From Melieria omissa (lineage: Eukaryota > Arthropoda > Insecta > Diptera > Ulidiidae): DNA of 64,000 nucleotides. Shown here one piece after another: positions 12,789 through 24,304 of this stretch. Within the stretch, counting starts at the first letter, position 1; the number at the start of each line of letters is the position of its first letter. Location: NCBI GenBank assembly GCA_963971225.1, contig OZ020269.1, forward strand, positions 82,994,450-83,058,449, read 5' to 3'. Position numbers and translations under genes: made by a program. The notes below the pieces were generated by a model. The model did no database searches. It was not told where the DNA came from and saw nothing but the letters and a program-made list of their open reading frames with translations.

Positions 12789-14290
12789 GAACGTGCGAGT
12801 GACAGAAATATTAAAAAAAAACATAATGAAAAAATTGTGTAAAAATAAAGCAATGAAACAAATTAATAATGTAAAATAGATAAAGAATTAAAACATTACA
12901 CTTTGTATTTATATTTAAGGAATTAGAAATAGAAAACATAAAATAATAAATAAAATAAATAAATAATAAAAATATAAAACAAAAATATATAAAAATATTA
13001 TTTAGGTACATAAATATTTTAAATTAAAAAAAAAATACTTGAATGTTGAAACAGTGGAAAAAATAAATCTTTTTGAAAACAAAAAAACCGTGAAAAATAT
13101 AAATTAAAAGGAAACCAAATATGTAAAACAAAACTATTCTATTAAAAGTTAAAAAAAATTAAAAAATTCCGCAAACGAAATTTTTACATTAAATTTAAAA
13201 GGACTAAAAATTGCGAAAAGTTTTGATTTTCAAATAAGTAAAATGTATAAAAAAATATATATAATGTAGAAAATGTGGAACGTATGAATGACACAATTAT
13301 TAAAACAAAAAACACAATGAAAAAATTGTGTAAAAATGAAACAATGATACATGAAATATGAAGCAATGAATAATAAAAAAAATTAAATTAAAAATTAAAA
13401 AAAATTAAATATTAAAAAAAAAAAAATTAAATATATATAAAATAAATTAAACTTTTAAAAGGATTAAAACATCTGCTAATTAAAAAATTAAAAATTTGTA
13501 AAATTTATAATTTAAAAAATTATAGTTTTTAACTTTCAAAAATACAAAAGTTTGAGTTTTAACACTCAAAAATGTTATTAAACAATTAAGGACATTTTGA
13601 AAAACAGATAATCGTGAAAAATAAAAATATTAGGCACAACAAAACTAATTGAAATTTAAAATTGTGCAAAACTAAAACAATGAAACAAGTTAATAATGAA
13701 AAAAAAATAAAGAAAATAATAATTAATTTTAAAAGTCAAAATTATGAAAAGTTTTGAATTCCAAAGAATTACTAATATAAAAAAAATAAAATTTTAAGAA
13801 TTTATAGTTTTAAAAACTATATTTTTAAATAAAAAAAGAGACATTTTGGATGTTGAAACAATTGCAAAAATAAGCTTTGAAAAATCATAAATTTGAGAAA
13901 ATAAAAAAATGTTGAAATTTAACACTTTAAAAAACTAAAAATGTGGAAAAGGTAAAGTTTTTAATGTTAAAATACGAATTCAATACGAATGCAAAAATTT
14001 AAAAAAGATTTTTGTATAAAAAAGCAATTTCAAAACATTAAAATTTTGCAATATATGTAAAAAAACCATTTGACAAATAATTTTGTTTTCATAAAAAATG
14101 TAAATAACATTTTAAACACCAAAAATATTTTAAATTAAACAATTTAGAACATAACAAAAATTTATTGATTAAATTGATACAAATAAAAATGCTTAAGAAA
14201 TTAAACATTTAAAAAGTGAACATTATAAAACACGACAATTTAAGAGAAAAATAAAAATTTAGGAAAATTAAGAATCTTGAATTTCTGAAA
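12789..14290. repeat. A-rich, strand-asymmetric low-complexity block with ~490-bp internal repeats
   Basis: The + strand is dominated by A with few C or G. A recognisable unit (a TGACA word, then CAATGAAAAAATTGTGTAAA and AACAATGA-like text) occurs at about 12789-12890 and again at about 13278-13375, roughly 489 bp apart; a weaker relative lies at about 13661-13725. This suggests an old tandem array rather than random drift. Confidence 0.6.
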
Positions 14291-15839
14291 TAAATACATT
14301 TTTGAAATTGAAAATATAATGCGTGACGGTGTTGGAAAAAGTTCCATTTAGGAAGCGTCATTAGTAAAGTTCAGTATTGCATTGGTTGCTGAGCTCCCTT
14401 CATAGAGCATCCACCGTAAACCAACCTAATACGTTTTTTCACTAAAGCAATTTCACAATTTTGAGACATGTAAACTATCAAACTCTCAACATTTCAACTT
14501 CCTAGTTCCGAGTTGACGGCGAAAAAAGAGGGCAAAACAACTCCTTCGCTGCATATGAAAATCATTTGATTTAGTGCGCTGGCCATGTTTATATGTATTC
14601 ACTCATATATACTTATACATACATACATATCACTATATACTTATACATACATATTGCACACACATGTATGTATGTACATAGTATGTGTGTGTCTTATCAA
14701 CCCAGACTAACTTTATGCAATGCATTTTGCCTCAAATGTAAATTGGACTGATTTTTCATGTCTTTGCCATTCCTCATTCGGATTTCTGGGCTCGTGCCAT
14801 TTGGACTTTTTTGCTCGCTAAAATTTCTTTTATTTTACACAATCTTGCAAGAAATTACGAAAAATAATACAAGTAGACAATCAGCGTAAAAGAAAGACAT
14901 GTAAAATTCTGAACGGCAGAGGGACAGGGGGCTGGCTAAAGAGTATGGAAACAAGTGGAAAATGGAAGAGGAACAAAAGTAAACGGCAACGGAGCGGCGA
15001 GCGGGAAAGCGGTTCATAATTTAGAAACATGTGAAACGTGACACGAAGAATGCAATCTTGCCACAGTTTGTAACATAATACAAATGTACGAGAACTTGTG
15101 CGCAAGCAGCATGAATACATGAATACATATGCATATGTTTTTATTTTTTATTACATATTTACATACGGCAACATAGAAATACATGAATGCTTAGATAGAC
15201 AGACGAAAGGCACCCGCTACCCCACAGGCACACTAAACACACACACACACACTTTTACGCATACACATATATTTTACAAATTTATAAGTCATTTCGCTCC
15301 GTTTTTACGACTCCGCTGGTAATAAAAATAATATTTGCGTTTTCTGTTCTTGTTCCTACACTGCTCAAGCTTATTGTAGCAACTACATATGCATACATAC
15401 ATACGTTTGTATGTATGTGCATACGCAGTAGTTGGTTGCGGCAGCTAGCAACCGCTGCTAAACAACTGCCACCGCTGACTGTCGTTTATTGCCATTTTAA
15501 CTACTTTAATACTTATTACTACATATTTTCTACTACTAACTAATTTTGCGTACTCATACAAACGTTCTGGCTGTGGCGTTGGCGATTCTAGCCTTCTGCT
15601 CCTTTGTCCTTTCCTTTTTTAAATGTATGTAAATAGTTTGTTTCTGGCTTAATTTTCTAGTCGTTTTAGAGTTTCTCTACCCCCGCGACAGGTTGAGCGG
15701 GAAGGGGGTGCGGCCGTGTGGGAATGCGGTTTGCAGTTTTCGCTTTCGTAATTATTTTAATTACATACGTTCAGTGCAGAAAATATATTTTTTCAAGTCT
15801 GATAAGCGGTGTTAAAGCAAAAAAACTAATTGAATAAAC
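14291..15839. other. intronic sequence with ATAC/TATG microsatellites
   Basis: Moderate GC. CATACATA/ATGTATGT microsatellite tracts lie at about 14610-14690 and 15385-15425, and a (CA)n run at about 15237-15252. No gene or transposon ends are recognised. Confidence 0.5.
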
Positions 15840-16660
15840 TTAATTAAATTAACGCAACACATACATTTGTAAGACGTTTCAAAAATTTAACAAATATTTT
15901 TTGGCTTTCATTAAAAAAAATATATATGTAAATGTTTAAAAGAAAAAAATAATAAATAAAGGAAAAATAAAAGAAAAAAATTTAACATTTTGAAAAACTC
16001 AACAAAGTAATGAAAATATAAACTGTTTCAAAATTGTTTATTTAAATATTTAATGAAAAATAAATAATGATTCATAAATATGAAATAAATAAATAAATAA
16101 AAAATTAATTAATTAACAAAATAAACAAAAAACGATATACAGAAAAAAGCAAACATGAAACTAAACAAAATTTAAAGTTTTATAAAAAATAAACAAACAT
16201 AATAAAAAATATAATTAAATATAAATGTAAAAAAAGAAAATGAGAAATACATAAATAAATATAAAAAAAAATAAAATACATATATGTTTAAAAGCAAAAT
16301 ATTAAAATTAAAAAAAAACAAAAATAAAACGATTCAATTCAGAAAAACGCAAATAATTGATACAGTTTTTTGTTAAAAAAAGTAATTATTAAAACAAAAT
16401 AAGTTGAAAAATAAACTAAAAAAATTTTAATTCTTAAAAAATGCATAATATTTTTAATGTTTTTGGGGAAACTTTAATGCTTATAATCAACTAAATGAAA
16501 ACAAAAAAACCTTGAATTTGTAAAACAACTCAAAAAATAAGTAATTTAGTTAAAAAAAAAATAATTGTGAATGTTTGAAATGTGAAATGAAAACTAAATG
16601 TTCAAGTCGAACTAATTGAAACCAAATAAAATGAAATAGATGAAAAATAAAATATTTAGA
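15840..16660. repeat. second A-rich, strand-asymmetric block
   Basis: As at 12.8-14.3 kb, the + strand is A-dominated with many AAATAAATAAA runs (for example 16083-16105). No clear repeat period, no coding frame. Confidence 0.55.
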
Positions 16661-16954
16661 AAAATTGAAAATTTCTTCGAAAAGTGTGTTTGAAGATCCA
16701 GAGTCAGAGTTGTCGACAATAAGGAAAATGTGTGTCAAAGATCTTGGGGTACATTCACATAAACTTTAGCTGTAAGAAGTCTGGTGAACACAAAATACTT
16801 ATGGCGTGATTTACCAAACTGGCTGATGAAAATATTACTGTAGGTTGTGGCAGTATCATGGGTCACTTTTTTAAAATGAAACTGGGTCTAAGACCGTAGT
16901 CCATAGGCCATGTTCTGTTCTGTGGTTTTGTCTTAAAACAGGAAAAAATCGTGC

Positions 16955-17040
16955 CAGATAAATTGTGGTTCCAACCATGTGGCACTAGAGACCATCGATC
17001 GCGTCAATCTGTTCAATTTGTTCCGAACAAACTGTAGACA
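16955..17040 (+). pseudogene. possible mariner-type transposase remnant
   Basis: A short frame reads LWFQ followed by CGTRDHRSRQSVQF. At base level TGGTTCCAACCATGTGGCAC resembles the codons for the WFQQDGA-TCH motif around the second catalytic aspartate of mariner transposases. The aspartate codon itself is lost. The match is short and could be chance. Confidence 0.3.
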
Positions 17041-17159
17041 TTTTTTTCTACAGTTGCAGTCATATGGAAAAAAAAGGGTAGTGATTGGCACGACAGCCCG
17101 CTTACGCGAGACTAAGGCCTAGCTTCCCGCAACCACCCGTGTTGTGCGTGTGAATTTTG

Positions 17160-17235
17160 TACGCGGGTGGAAGGGACCTACAGTTTTATGCCGGTTCCGA
17201 ACGGCAGGTTGGGAGCTTTTTCATAGGCAAAAAAG
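17160..17235 (-). mobile_element. SINE body fragment
   Basis: GGGACCTACAGTTTTATGCC and CCGAACGGCA followed by AGCTTTTTC parallel GGGACCTACAGTTTAACGCC and CCGAACGGCG followed by CAGTTTTTC in the full SINE at 23359-23753. No tRNA-like head or tail is visible here. Confidence 0.55.
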
Positions 17236-19528
17236 GGTTGTTCAAACTCGAATTAACAGATTAGAAACCTATCCATGAACCTGAGAGTTGTCTTTCCTTT
17301 TGTGTTAAAGGACATCACATCAGAATCCTCATACTCATTCTTCCCGGCCACCTCCTTTGGACACAAAGAGACTAGTGTACAACGACTTTAACGCAATTTG
17401 TTGTTGTTGTAAATTGCGTTTTTTTACTGTTGCTTTTGGCTGTTGGTTGCGAATGGCCGAAGCGTGAGTTCATTAAAATCATCGCCGGAGCAATCGTGGT
17501 AGTTGGCGACAGCAAGACAACAGCAAGCGCCAACAGTGTCGACAGGCGCGTCACCTGTGTTAATTAGCTTGTCGCCATTTTAATGTTGCATAAGTTTGAG
17601 CGCTGTGGCATCGCCACGCGAATGAGACAAACGTATGCGCGCTGCATACATGTAACAAAGTTTTTCGTTCTCGGCTGCAATTTACTTTTTTCGTTTCATC
17701 AGCACTTGTACAAAGTTATGAAATGCGAAACTTGTTAAATTGTTCGATTAACATTATTGACATTTTATAGTGCTGGAACCTATGCTATGCGCAATTTTAT
17801 TTACATTTGCCACAATAGTTTTTGAATTTTTCACAGAATTTCACTACTGCTAAATATTTTGCTCGTATGGGTCTGCGTGACTATGCATTTGTGCATGCAT
17901 TTCCATTTCTATTATGCATGCGTTATGTTGTGGCGCTCTTTAAATGACAACACGCAAATCCAAATACTACATAAAACAACAACAAACACATGAACATGAT
18001 GCAGATGTCTGCGTGCACCTCACACACAAACAACATCGAAGCAGCGAAACGGAAATTGAGATTCCGCCATATGACAGCGTCACAAAAAGGACAAACACAC
18101 ACACACACACATGCACAGCTGTAAAATGCACAAACACTGAAATGGAATAAGCTGAATAATCCGTTTTCCTTGAATTTTATACAGAACACCTAAACTCGCA
18201 AATGGTTTTAGAGGCGTTTCGATGAAACATTAAATGAATTTTTGTGCCAATTTAGATTCTAAATCGCTCAATCACCAAAGGGTCGAAACAATTCAAATAA
18301 GAAAATAATTCGATTGAGGTACTGAATTAATGAAACGTTATTTACTAAACATTCTAGAGTTAGGGTCCAGTTGTGTTGACTCAGCAGTTAGTGAATTGTT
18401 TCACAAGTCAGAGTGGTTTGGTTTTGAACACATCATTTAACACTTTCGATTTGCTGTTCAATACAATGAATACTGAACTAAGGAAAATCACAAAACATTG
18501 AGAAATATGTAGACACCTGAAAATTGTTTCAATTGTATGAATTGAAAGATAATATTAAAGGAAAAGAGAACACAGTGAAAGTTTAAACCACCCAGCAGTC
18601 CAAAGGATTCCTTTGACACGTAGTTTGGCCTAAGTACGCTCTCATGCAAGAGCTGCCAGAGTCCTGTAAGAAGAACCACCCATTTGGACCAAAACAAGTT
18701 GGCGATAAAACAAAGTTGAAAAGACACTAACTTTGATTAGATTAAAAAGGGTTCAATCTTTCACTCAGATGATATTCCCATCTATTACACTACTCGAGAC
18801 GAAAAATTCACCTATAAATAAAAGTATTTTCTAGACTGAGCACGAAACTAAAAATCAAAAATTTTTTTAAGAAACGTTTTCGAAAAATCTTCGAAAAACC
18901 AGTTTGTTCCCTGTTGTTTCAGTTATGAGTACATATCTCGTAAACGAATCATCTGACTAACACAAGCAGTGCGTCGTTGAAAAGATAATAACTCAGCCGT
19001 TATATATGAGTACATAGATTGTCCCAATGAGATCAGATTTGGGGAAGTTACTGACGGTGAAAGTTGTAAAAAAGTGCATTTTTCGACCAATTTTAAAAAT
19101 CCTAAATATTCGAATTTTTTTTATAGATAAAATAAATTATCCCCTCTGGTTTTAAAGTCTCAGATGAAAGACATATTATTTGAGCAAATATTAAGCCTAA
19201 AATCTGTAGAATGTAAAGAAACATTACAAAGTTATGAAGCATTGAGTAAAAACAAAAACTACATTTTTTGCACAGCGCAAAAAATAACAATTTTTTTAGA
19301 GACCCATCCAAATGTCGTGAATAGTCGTGAAACTAGAGGTCATTTATAGTAACCTGGCATAGTCAGTTTTTCATTTTCTGACCCAAAGTCCTTTTCAAAG
19401 AACTTTAAAATTTCAAGGACATACACATTTCAAATATTTTTTAAAAATATTTACGTTTGGGCAATGATAAAGATATGGGTATCATTTGAAAGAGGAAAAT
19501 TGTTTCCTTTGATCTAATTTTTCTATTT
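17236..19528. other. intronic sequence, nothing recognised
   Basis: A (CA)n tract sits at about 18093-18110. Short frames (17372-17554 minus, 17923-18189 minus, 18488-18727 minus) have no recognisable domains. No paired transposon ends were found. Confidence 0.45.
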
Positions 19529-19734
19529 TGAACTTTGATTGATTTAAGCCACGTTTAAAAAATACTGAATCCGAAACAGCTCCTTTTCTTGTCCTAAGTG
19601 CATCCTTGGTCCTCAGACAACCAACATTTCCTGAACTTTGATTGATTTAAACCACGTTTAAAAAATACTGAATCCGAAATAGGTCCTTTTCTTGCCTCAA
19701 GTGCATCCTTGGTCCTCAGACAACCAACATTTCC
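19529..19734. repeat. 2 x 103-bp tandem duplication
   Basis: Units 19529-19631 and 19632-19734 are nearly identical, from TGAACTTTGATTGATTTAA through CAACCAACATTTCC, with a handful of substitutions. A recent local duplication. Confidence 0.85.
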
Positions 19735-19879
19735 TAACCTACGCAGCGCGCAGTGTCCGGTTATATTTTCCACAAGTCATTGCAGAGAGATACGAATTTA
19801 AGAGACAATGTGTGTCTCTTTGGAGATTTTCGAATGCTATCACTTCTGTTGTTCCAGACATGAGTTCCTCAACTTCTTC

Positions 19880-19939
19880 TACTGCTATGTTTAGTGTCAC
19901 AAACAAGGGGGGAGGGGTGAAATTCTGTGTGCTCCACTG
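19880..19939 (-). mobile_element. hAT-type terminal fragment
   Basis: Reversed, the end reads CAGTGGAGCACACAGAATTTCA followed by a C/T-rich run, close to the terminus CAGTGGCGCACACAGGATTT of the element at 32984-33134. No partner end was found upstream. Confidence 0.4.
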
Positions 19940-20337
19940 GCTATAACACTGACAAATTAAGGGTAGATACTGGTGGATTTAACTATATCAGTAGCACTTT
20001 TTTCATGCAATAAAAATGTTAAACGAAGAGCTCATGATTTTCAAAACCATAATTAAAATTTATTTAAATTTACATGAAAATTTCCGCCTTTCCAAAATAA
20101 ATAGGTAAGTTAAGGACTTTCTGAGGACATCACTTGGGTCATTCTGTTTGAGTCCATTAAACTCATCATGTTTCTACACGAGAATTCCCTCCTGGTCGCA
20201 TTCTATAATCTCGTTTTAAATGGTTTAAAATTTCTATCTTTCTTTCTTTCTTCTGCATCTTCTCTAAGTTCGTTAGACAGTTCAGAAAGTATGCGCTGGG
20301 CCTTTACAGAGAACATGACAGAACATCTTTACTTTTT

Positions 20338-20393
20338 TTGCAATCTCCTTCTGTTTCTTACAATCTCCTCCTGTTTCTTACAATCTCCTGCAG
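20338..20393. repeat. ~20-bp tandem repeat, about 3 copies
   Basis: CAATCTCCTTCTGTTTCTTA, CAATCTCCTCCTGTTTCTTA and CAATCTCCTGC follow one another. Confidence 0.7.
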
Positions 20394-22239
20394 ATATCGT
20401 TGTACAATTATTCCAATCTTCAAACAACCTTCTTAAGGACTATTCAAGTCAGCCAACCCCAACGTGCCACGAAATCGCATAAATTTGAGCAAACACACCA
20501 ATTCGCAAGAAATGCAAAAATTCAGGACAACCCAATCCAAAAGAAACACGAAATAACAAGTAAAATTTGATAGCAAAAAACAAATAATAATCACAATCCA
20601 CAGATCGTGTGCAAGTGAAGGCAAATATTCATTTCTATGCAAATGAACGCATAATTTTTTGTTGCTGCTTTGTTTTTTGTAAATCAAAAATTGCCTCAAA
20701 TTAATTTGCATTAAAACAACAATTAAGCAAAGCCAGCAACAAGCAAAGTAATCAAATAGAGAAAAATAATAAAAGCAAAAATGAAAATAAAAAAGCATAG
20801 AAGTAAAACACAACAAGAAAAGAAATGTTGATGCAAAGAAAACTGCAAAGCCACCGGTGGAACGAACACGAACGCTGGCAGCAGCAGCGGCAGCGGCAGA
20901 GCAAAGCAATTGTTTTGGGTGGGAAGGAGGGGTACGAACGAGCGTATGAACGAGGCACGAATGAATGGCAAACACGTCGAAAGTGTGAAGAACGCAATGA
21001 ACGAGCGCAGCGAACCAACGCAAAGTCGCAAGTGTCAATAAAAAATAAAATGAAAAAACCAAAACAAAATAAAATAAAAGTAAAATGCAATAAAGCAAAA
21101 GCCAAAAAAGAAATATGCACAAGAAAATGCAAAGCGAGAAAAATTAAAAACAATAAAGTGAAAACAAGGCAACGGCGAGAATGTGCACGAGCGGCGCACA
21201 CCAATTATAACAACAACAACAACAACACCAATAATTGAGTATCGCAGACAGCGGGCGTAGTAGAAAGCGTGCGCACAAAAACACAAAAAATCGCCACAAA
21301 ACATTAAATAAAAACATAAAAGCCACAGCGATTTTTTCGTTTGCAGCGCGAACCTTGACACAAAATGAAAGAAAGATGGCAACAAGCACGCCGCAAAATA
21401 GCGATAAATATGGAAGAATGCGAAATGCCTCAAGAGGCGCACACATTTTTGACGTTACACTTGCTTTTGTTTTTGTGGTTGGCATTGTTGTTATATTTGT
21501 TGTGATTTTTGTTTTGATTTCGCACTCGCTATTTCGCTTCGGCTTTATCAGGCGCCAGCACCGCCCCCCACCCACCCGCTGCTGATTTTTCTCTCTCTTT
21601 CGTCTACGTAATTTGCTTTCAATGATTTGATTTTTGGTTTGTTTTGCTTTGCTATTTGCATTTTGCTTTTTCGGCTATTTTGTTGCTGTTCTGACTGCAT
21701 TTGATTTTTGTTTGGCATCGTTTTGCTGGCTCAATGCAGTTGCTGGCTGCATTTGTATCGATTACATTCCTAATGGAAAGCGCAACAAATTAACCCATTA
21801 CGGCAGCGCGTTGCGTTCTCGTAATGCGCTTTCTTCAATTACCTGCAGTCGTCGGCATGTGTTGTGTTGGCACATGTCAGTCAAATTGTGCATGGAAATG
21901 GGTGAAAATTCTAATATTGTTGCTGTTGAAAGCAAACACAAGCTGCAGCACGAAGTATTTCAGCTGCGAAATTAGCCAACGCTCGTGGAATATTAGGTGC
22001 CATATCTGTTCTGAAGTTGTGTGAAGTTTTATGAACTAAAAGGGGTTTTTTCTATGAAATATGACATTCTGTTGACTTTGAATAGTTTAAATCTCGTATT
22101 GACTCAACTCAAAAGAATTGCTCATTTTATTTTTATAATTTATTCCATTCAGACTTAGTGACAATTTTGGTGCTCGTGTCGATTGTTCAAGAAAAATTAG
22201 AAATTGAAATTAGGGCACAGATAAGAAGGTTAATTAGCT
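20394..22239. other. intronic sequence with strand-biased low-complexity open frames
   Basis: 20.5-21.25 kb is A-rich on + with CAA/AAAC words; 21.45-21.75 kb is T-rich. Overlapping open frames of 100-230 codons on both strands (20433-21122, 20752-21204, 21035-21442, 21144-21575) are rich in F/L/C/V or K/N and are best explained by base bias. I find no known domain. Confidence 0.45.
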
Positions 22240-22963
22240 TGATTTATTTTTTTATTTTCACCTTCACTTTTAGTTTACTTTTTGCTATACTTTTTTTTGC
22301 TATTTATATTTTTGTTCTATTTTGAAATAATTTACTTTGAATTAATTTCTTTTGAATTCATAATTTAAACTATAAATTTTGTATTCTAATTTTGCTTTTT
22401 TCTCCTTATTTAATGCGCCTTGAAGCTTGAGGCCTTAACAAGACTTTTTCAACTGACTCAACATTTTGCTTGAGTATGTAAATGTTATTTTTAATTCAAT
22501 TAATTATAATAATTTTACAATATTTTAATTTTACATTACAATAATTTTAAAAGTGTGTTTAATATATTATTTTTTATACTTCGAAATATTTTTGTATATT
22601 TGTGCATTTTAAGTCATTTTATTTATTTTACATGGAAGTTTAAACTTTGTATCTAAAACATTAGTTTTTAAGTAAACTTGTAACTTTTTTATGCAATTTT
22701 TTTAATTTCAGTTTTTATTTTTTATTAAAATTATTTTATATTGAAGTTTAACTTTTGCATCTAAAATATTAGTTTTTAAATTAAGGTTCAAGTGTAAAAT
22801 TTTTTGTGCCAATTTCTATTTAATTTTATTTTCTATTCAATTTATTTCTGTTTCTATTTTTTATTAAATGTTTGATAAAATATTTTATTTTTTTATTATT
22901 ATTATATATGTATATTACTTTTTTTTATTATTTAATCAATATTTTATTTTTAACTTTAAAATA
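22240..22963. repeat. T-rich, strand-asymmetric low-complexity block
   Basis: The + strand is T-dominated, with repeated words such as TATTAGTTTTTAA and TTTTATTTT and a weak repeat of AAGTTTAAACTTTGTATCTA (22636 and 22744). It abuts the pogo-like element. Confidence 0.5.
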
Positions 22964-23358
22964 CAGTAGACGCTCACAATTTCCAAATCTCACAAAGTCG
23001 AATCTTTCAGAAATTCTAACTTGTAAAATGTCAGCATTGAATATTCTAAAATTCGAACTGGCGGTTCGTTTTCCTTTTTTGCATTTCCCTCCCTGTTTTG
23101 GTGTTTATTTTGCTTACACAAATTAAATGAAAAAGGGGAATGATCAAATTGGCAATGTTTGGCCGCAAACTTGTGAATGATTATTAAGTATGTAAACATA
23201 TATCAAAGTATCGAAAAAAAAAATTATTAAAATGTCGAATAAACGAAAAAAACGCCCTTTGACTTTGGACGATAAAACTAAAATCCAAAAAAAAGCTTGA
23301 TGAAGTTGTTCAGGTAAACCGCTTAGCTGTGGATTTAGTAAAACTTTTTACATTATTT

Positions 23359-23753
23359 TAGGTTAGATTGCGGTGGCTGCCTCTATGAGAGACACACTCG
23401 GAGGCCTGAAAGGCCCATTGTGATACCACATATTTTACCCGTTTTTGCACTGTGTATGCAACACTGTTTTTGCGAACATATGTTACAGCAAACATTTCAA
23501 GCGGATGGGGAAAGGGGGAGGGGACCTACAGTTTAACGCCGAATCCGAACGGCGATTGACAGTTTTTCGTTCACACTTGGAGGTTTTGCTATTGTCTGCC
23601 AAGAGCGCACTTGTGCGATTCTTTTAATTCTCATTTCCTTCATGTGGATAGCGATAGAAGTAGATGAGTTGTTCACCAGCCCGAGCCAGGAATCGAACCT
23701 GGAGCCTTTGGTATGAGAAGCCAGCGCGCTACCCGCTTGACTATCGAGGCCAG
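23359..23753 (-). mobile_element. tRNA-derived SINE, full length
   Basis: About 395 bp on the minus strand, flanked by a 15-bp direct repeat CTTTTTACATTATTT (23344-23358 and 23754-23768). The head is tRNA-like (23677-23751 reversed), with an A-box-like TAGTCAAGCGGG and a perfect B box GGTTCGATTCC at 23689-23699. The body carries the segment also seen at 17160-17235. The tail (23359-23440 reversed) contains GTATCACAATGGGCCTTTCA and ends AATCTAACCTA, resembling the non-LTR tail at about 27425-27480. RNA polymerase III transcription is implied by the boxes. Confidence 0.8.
23677..23751 (-). promoter_or_regulatory. tRNA-like head of the SINE with pol III A and B boxes
   Basis: B box GGTTCGATTCC (23689-23699, reversed) is perfect; an A-box-like TAGTCAAGCGGG lies at about 23732-23743. 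The 5' GGCCTCG and 3' CGGGCT arms pair only loosely and the anticodon stem is poor. I call it a SINE head, not a functional tRNA gene. Confidence 0.65.
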
Positions 23754-23984
23754 CTTTTTACATTATTTAATGTGAGAAAAAAAATAATTCAAGTTATTAG
23801 AGGTCGTTTCAATATTTTTTTGACTCTTTACAAACAGACCTCCAGAAATTCGAACAATTCGGAAAGTCGACTACACCTTCTACAAAGCGGTTTGAATTTG
23901 TGAGCGTTTACTGTACTTTATATTTTTAGATTTTTAATTTAATATATTATATTTTTTCATTTTATTTATTACCACTCTTATGCC

Positions 23985-24304
23985 CTGAACACATTGATTA
24001 AATTATCTATTAGTTTTTTTATTTATTTTCCTTAATATCACACTTAGGTCCCGAACACAATGCCGACGTACGTTAGCGACACGGTCATATCTCTCAAAAT
24101 AAAGAATCAAAATATTCCTATGGAGACGCTTATTTTGAAGACTGCACAACTACACGATCACCAACCACAGCTGTGGCAATCGGCAACCTTAGAACTATTT
24201 CTTTTTTATGGGCGACAAAACCAAATCAATACGGCGACGATTGAAGGCATTGCCATTGTAATCGTGTGGCCCTGTCGCTATCGTCTTAAATGTGTTCGGA
24301 CCGT
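23985..24304. mobile_element. MITE with GGYCCGAACACATT termini (copy A)
   Basis: TCCCGAACACAATGCCGAC then TAGCGACACGG on the left (from about 24050) pairs with the reversed right end TCCGAACACATTTAAGACGA then TAGCGACAGGG (to 24300). A further partial end, GCCCTGAACACATTGA, lies at 23990. It shares termini and an internal word (GGCGACAAAACCAAA) with copy B at 37988-38488. No clear TSD, so the superfamily is not assigned. Confidence 0.55.

Larger units (their letters stand above)
23232..23820 (+). pseudogene. pogo/Jerky-type transposase N-terminal HTH fragment (split by SINE)
   Basis: ATG at 23232 opens MSNKRKKRPLTLDDKTKIQKK; after one extra A in an A8 run the frame continues LDEVVQVNRLAVDLVKLF, up to the SINE. 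Beyond the SINE it resumes NVRKKIIQVIRGRFN. This has the layout of the psq/CENP-B-like helix-turn-helix that begins pogo-class transposases (R-x-LTLxxKxxI...KxLAxxF.V.K.TI..I). The DDE domain is absent. Non-functional remnant. Confidence 0.65.
22964..23914 (+). mobile_element. pogo/Tigger-like element, interrupted by a SINE
   Basis: The left end reads TA-CAGTAGACGCTCACAATTTC and the right end, reversed, TA-CAGTAAACGCTCACAAATTC, so the inverted termini match well and are flanked by TA (22962-22963, 23915-23916). Inside is a decayed N-terminal transposase frame with an HTH. Removing the SINE and its extra TSD copy (about 410 bp) leaves roughly 540 bp, so the copy lacks the catalytic domain. A shorter relative is at 45827-46245. 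Confidence 0.8.

Noticed and set aside
15717..15724. Su(H)-consensus site TGTGGGAA in a Notch-pathway gene
   Set aside because: Several such 8-mers are expected by chance in 64 kb; no paired site or conservation evidence.
20433..21575. Overlapping 100-229-codon frames on both strands
   Set aside because: Strand-biased A- or T-rich sequence with F/L/C or K/N-rich translations; several frames open at once, typical of low stop density by composition.
23677..23751. Functional tRNA gene
   Set aside because: Pol III boxes are good but acceptor and anticodon stems pair poorly, and the segment is flanked by SINE body and TSDs.
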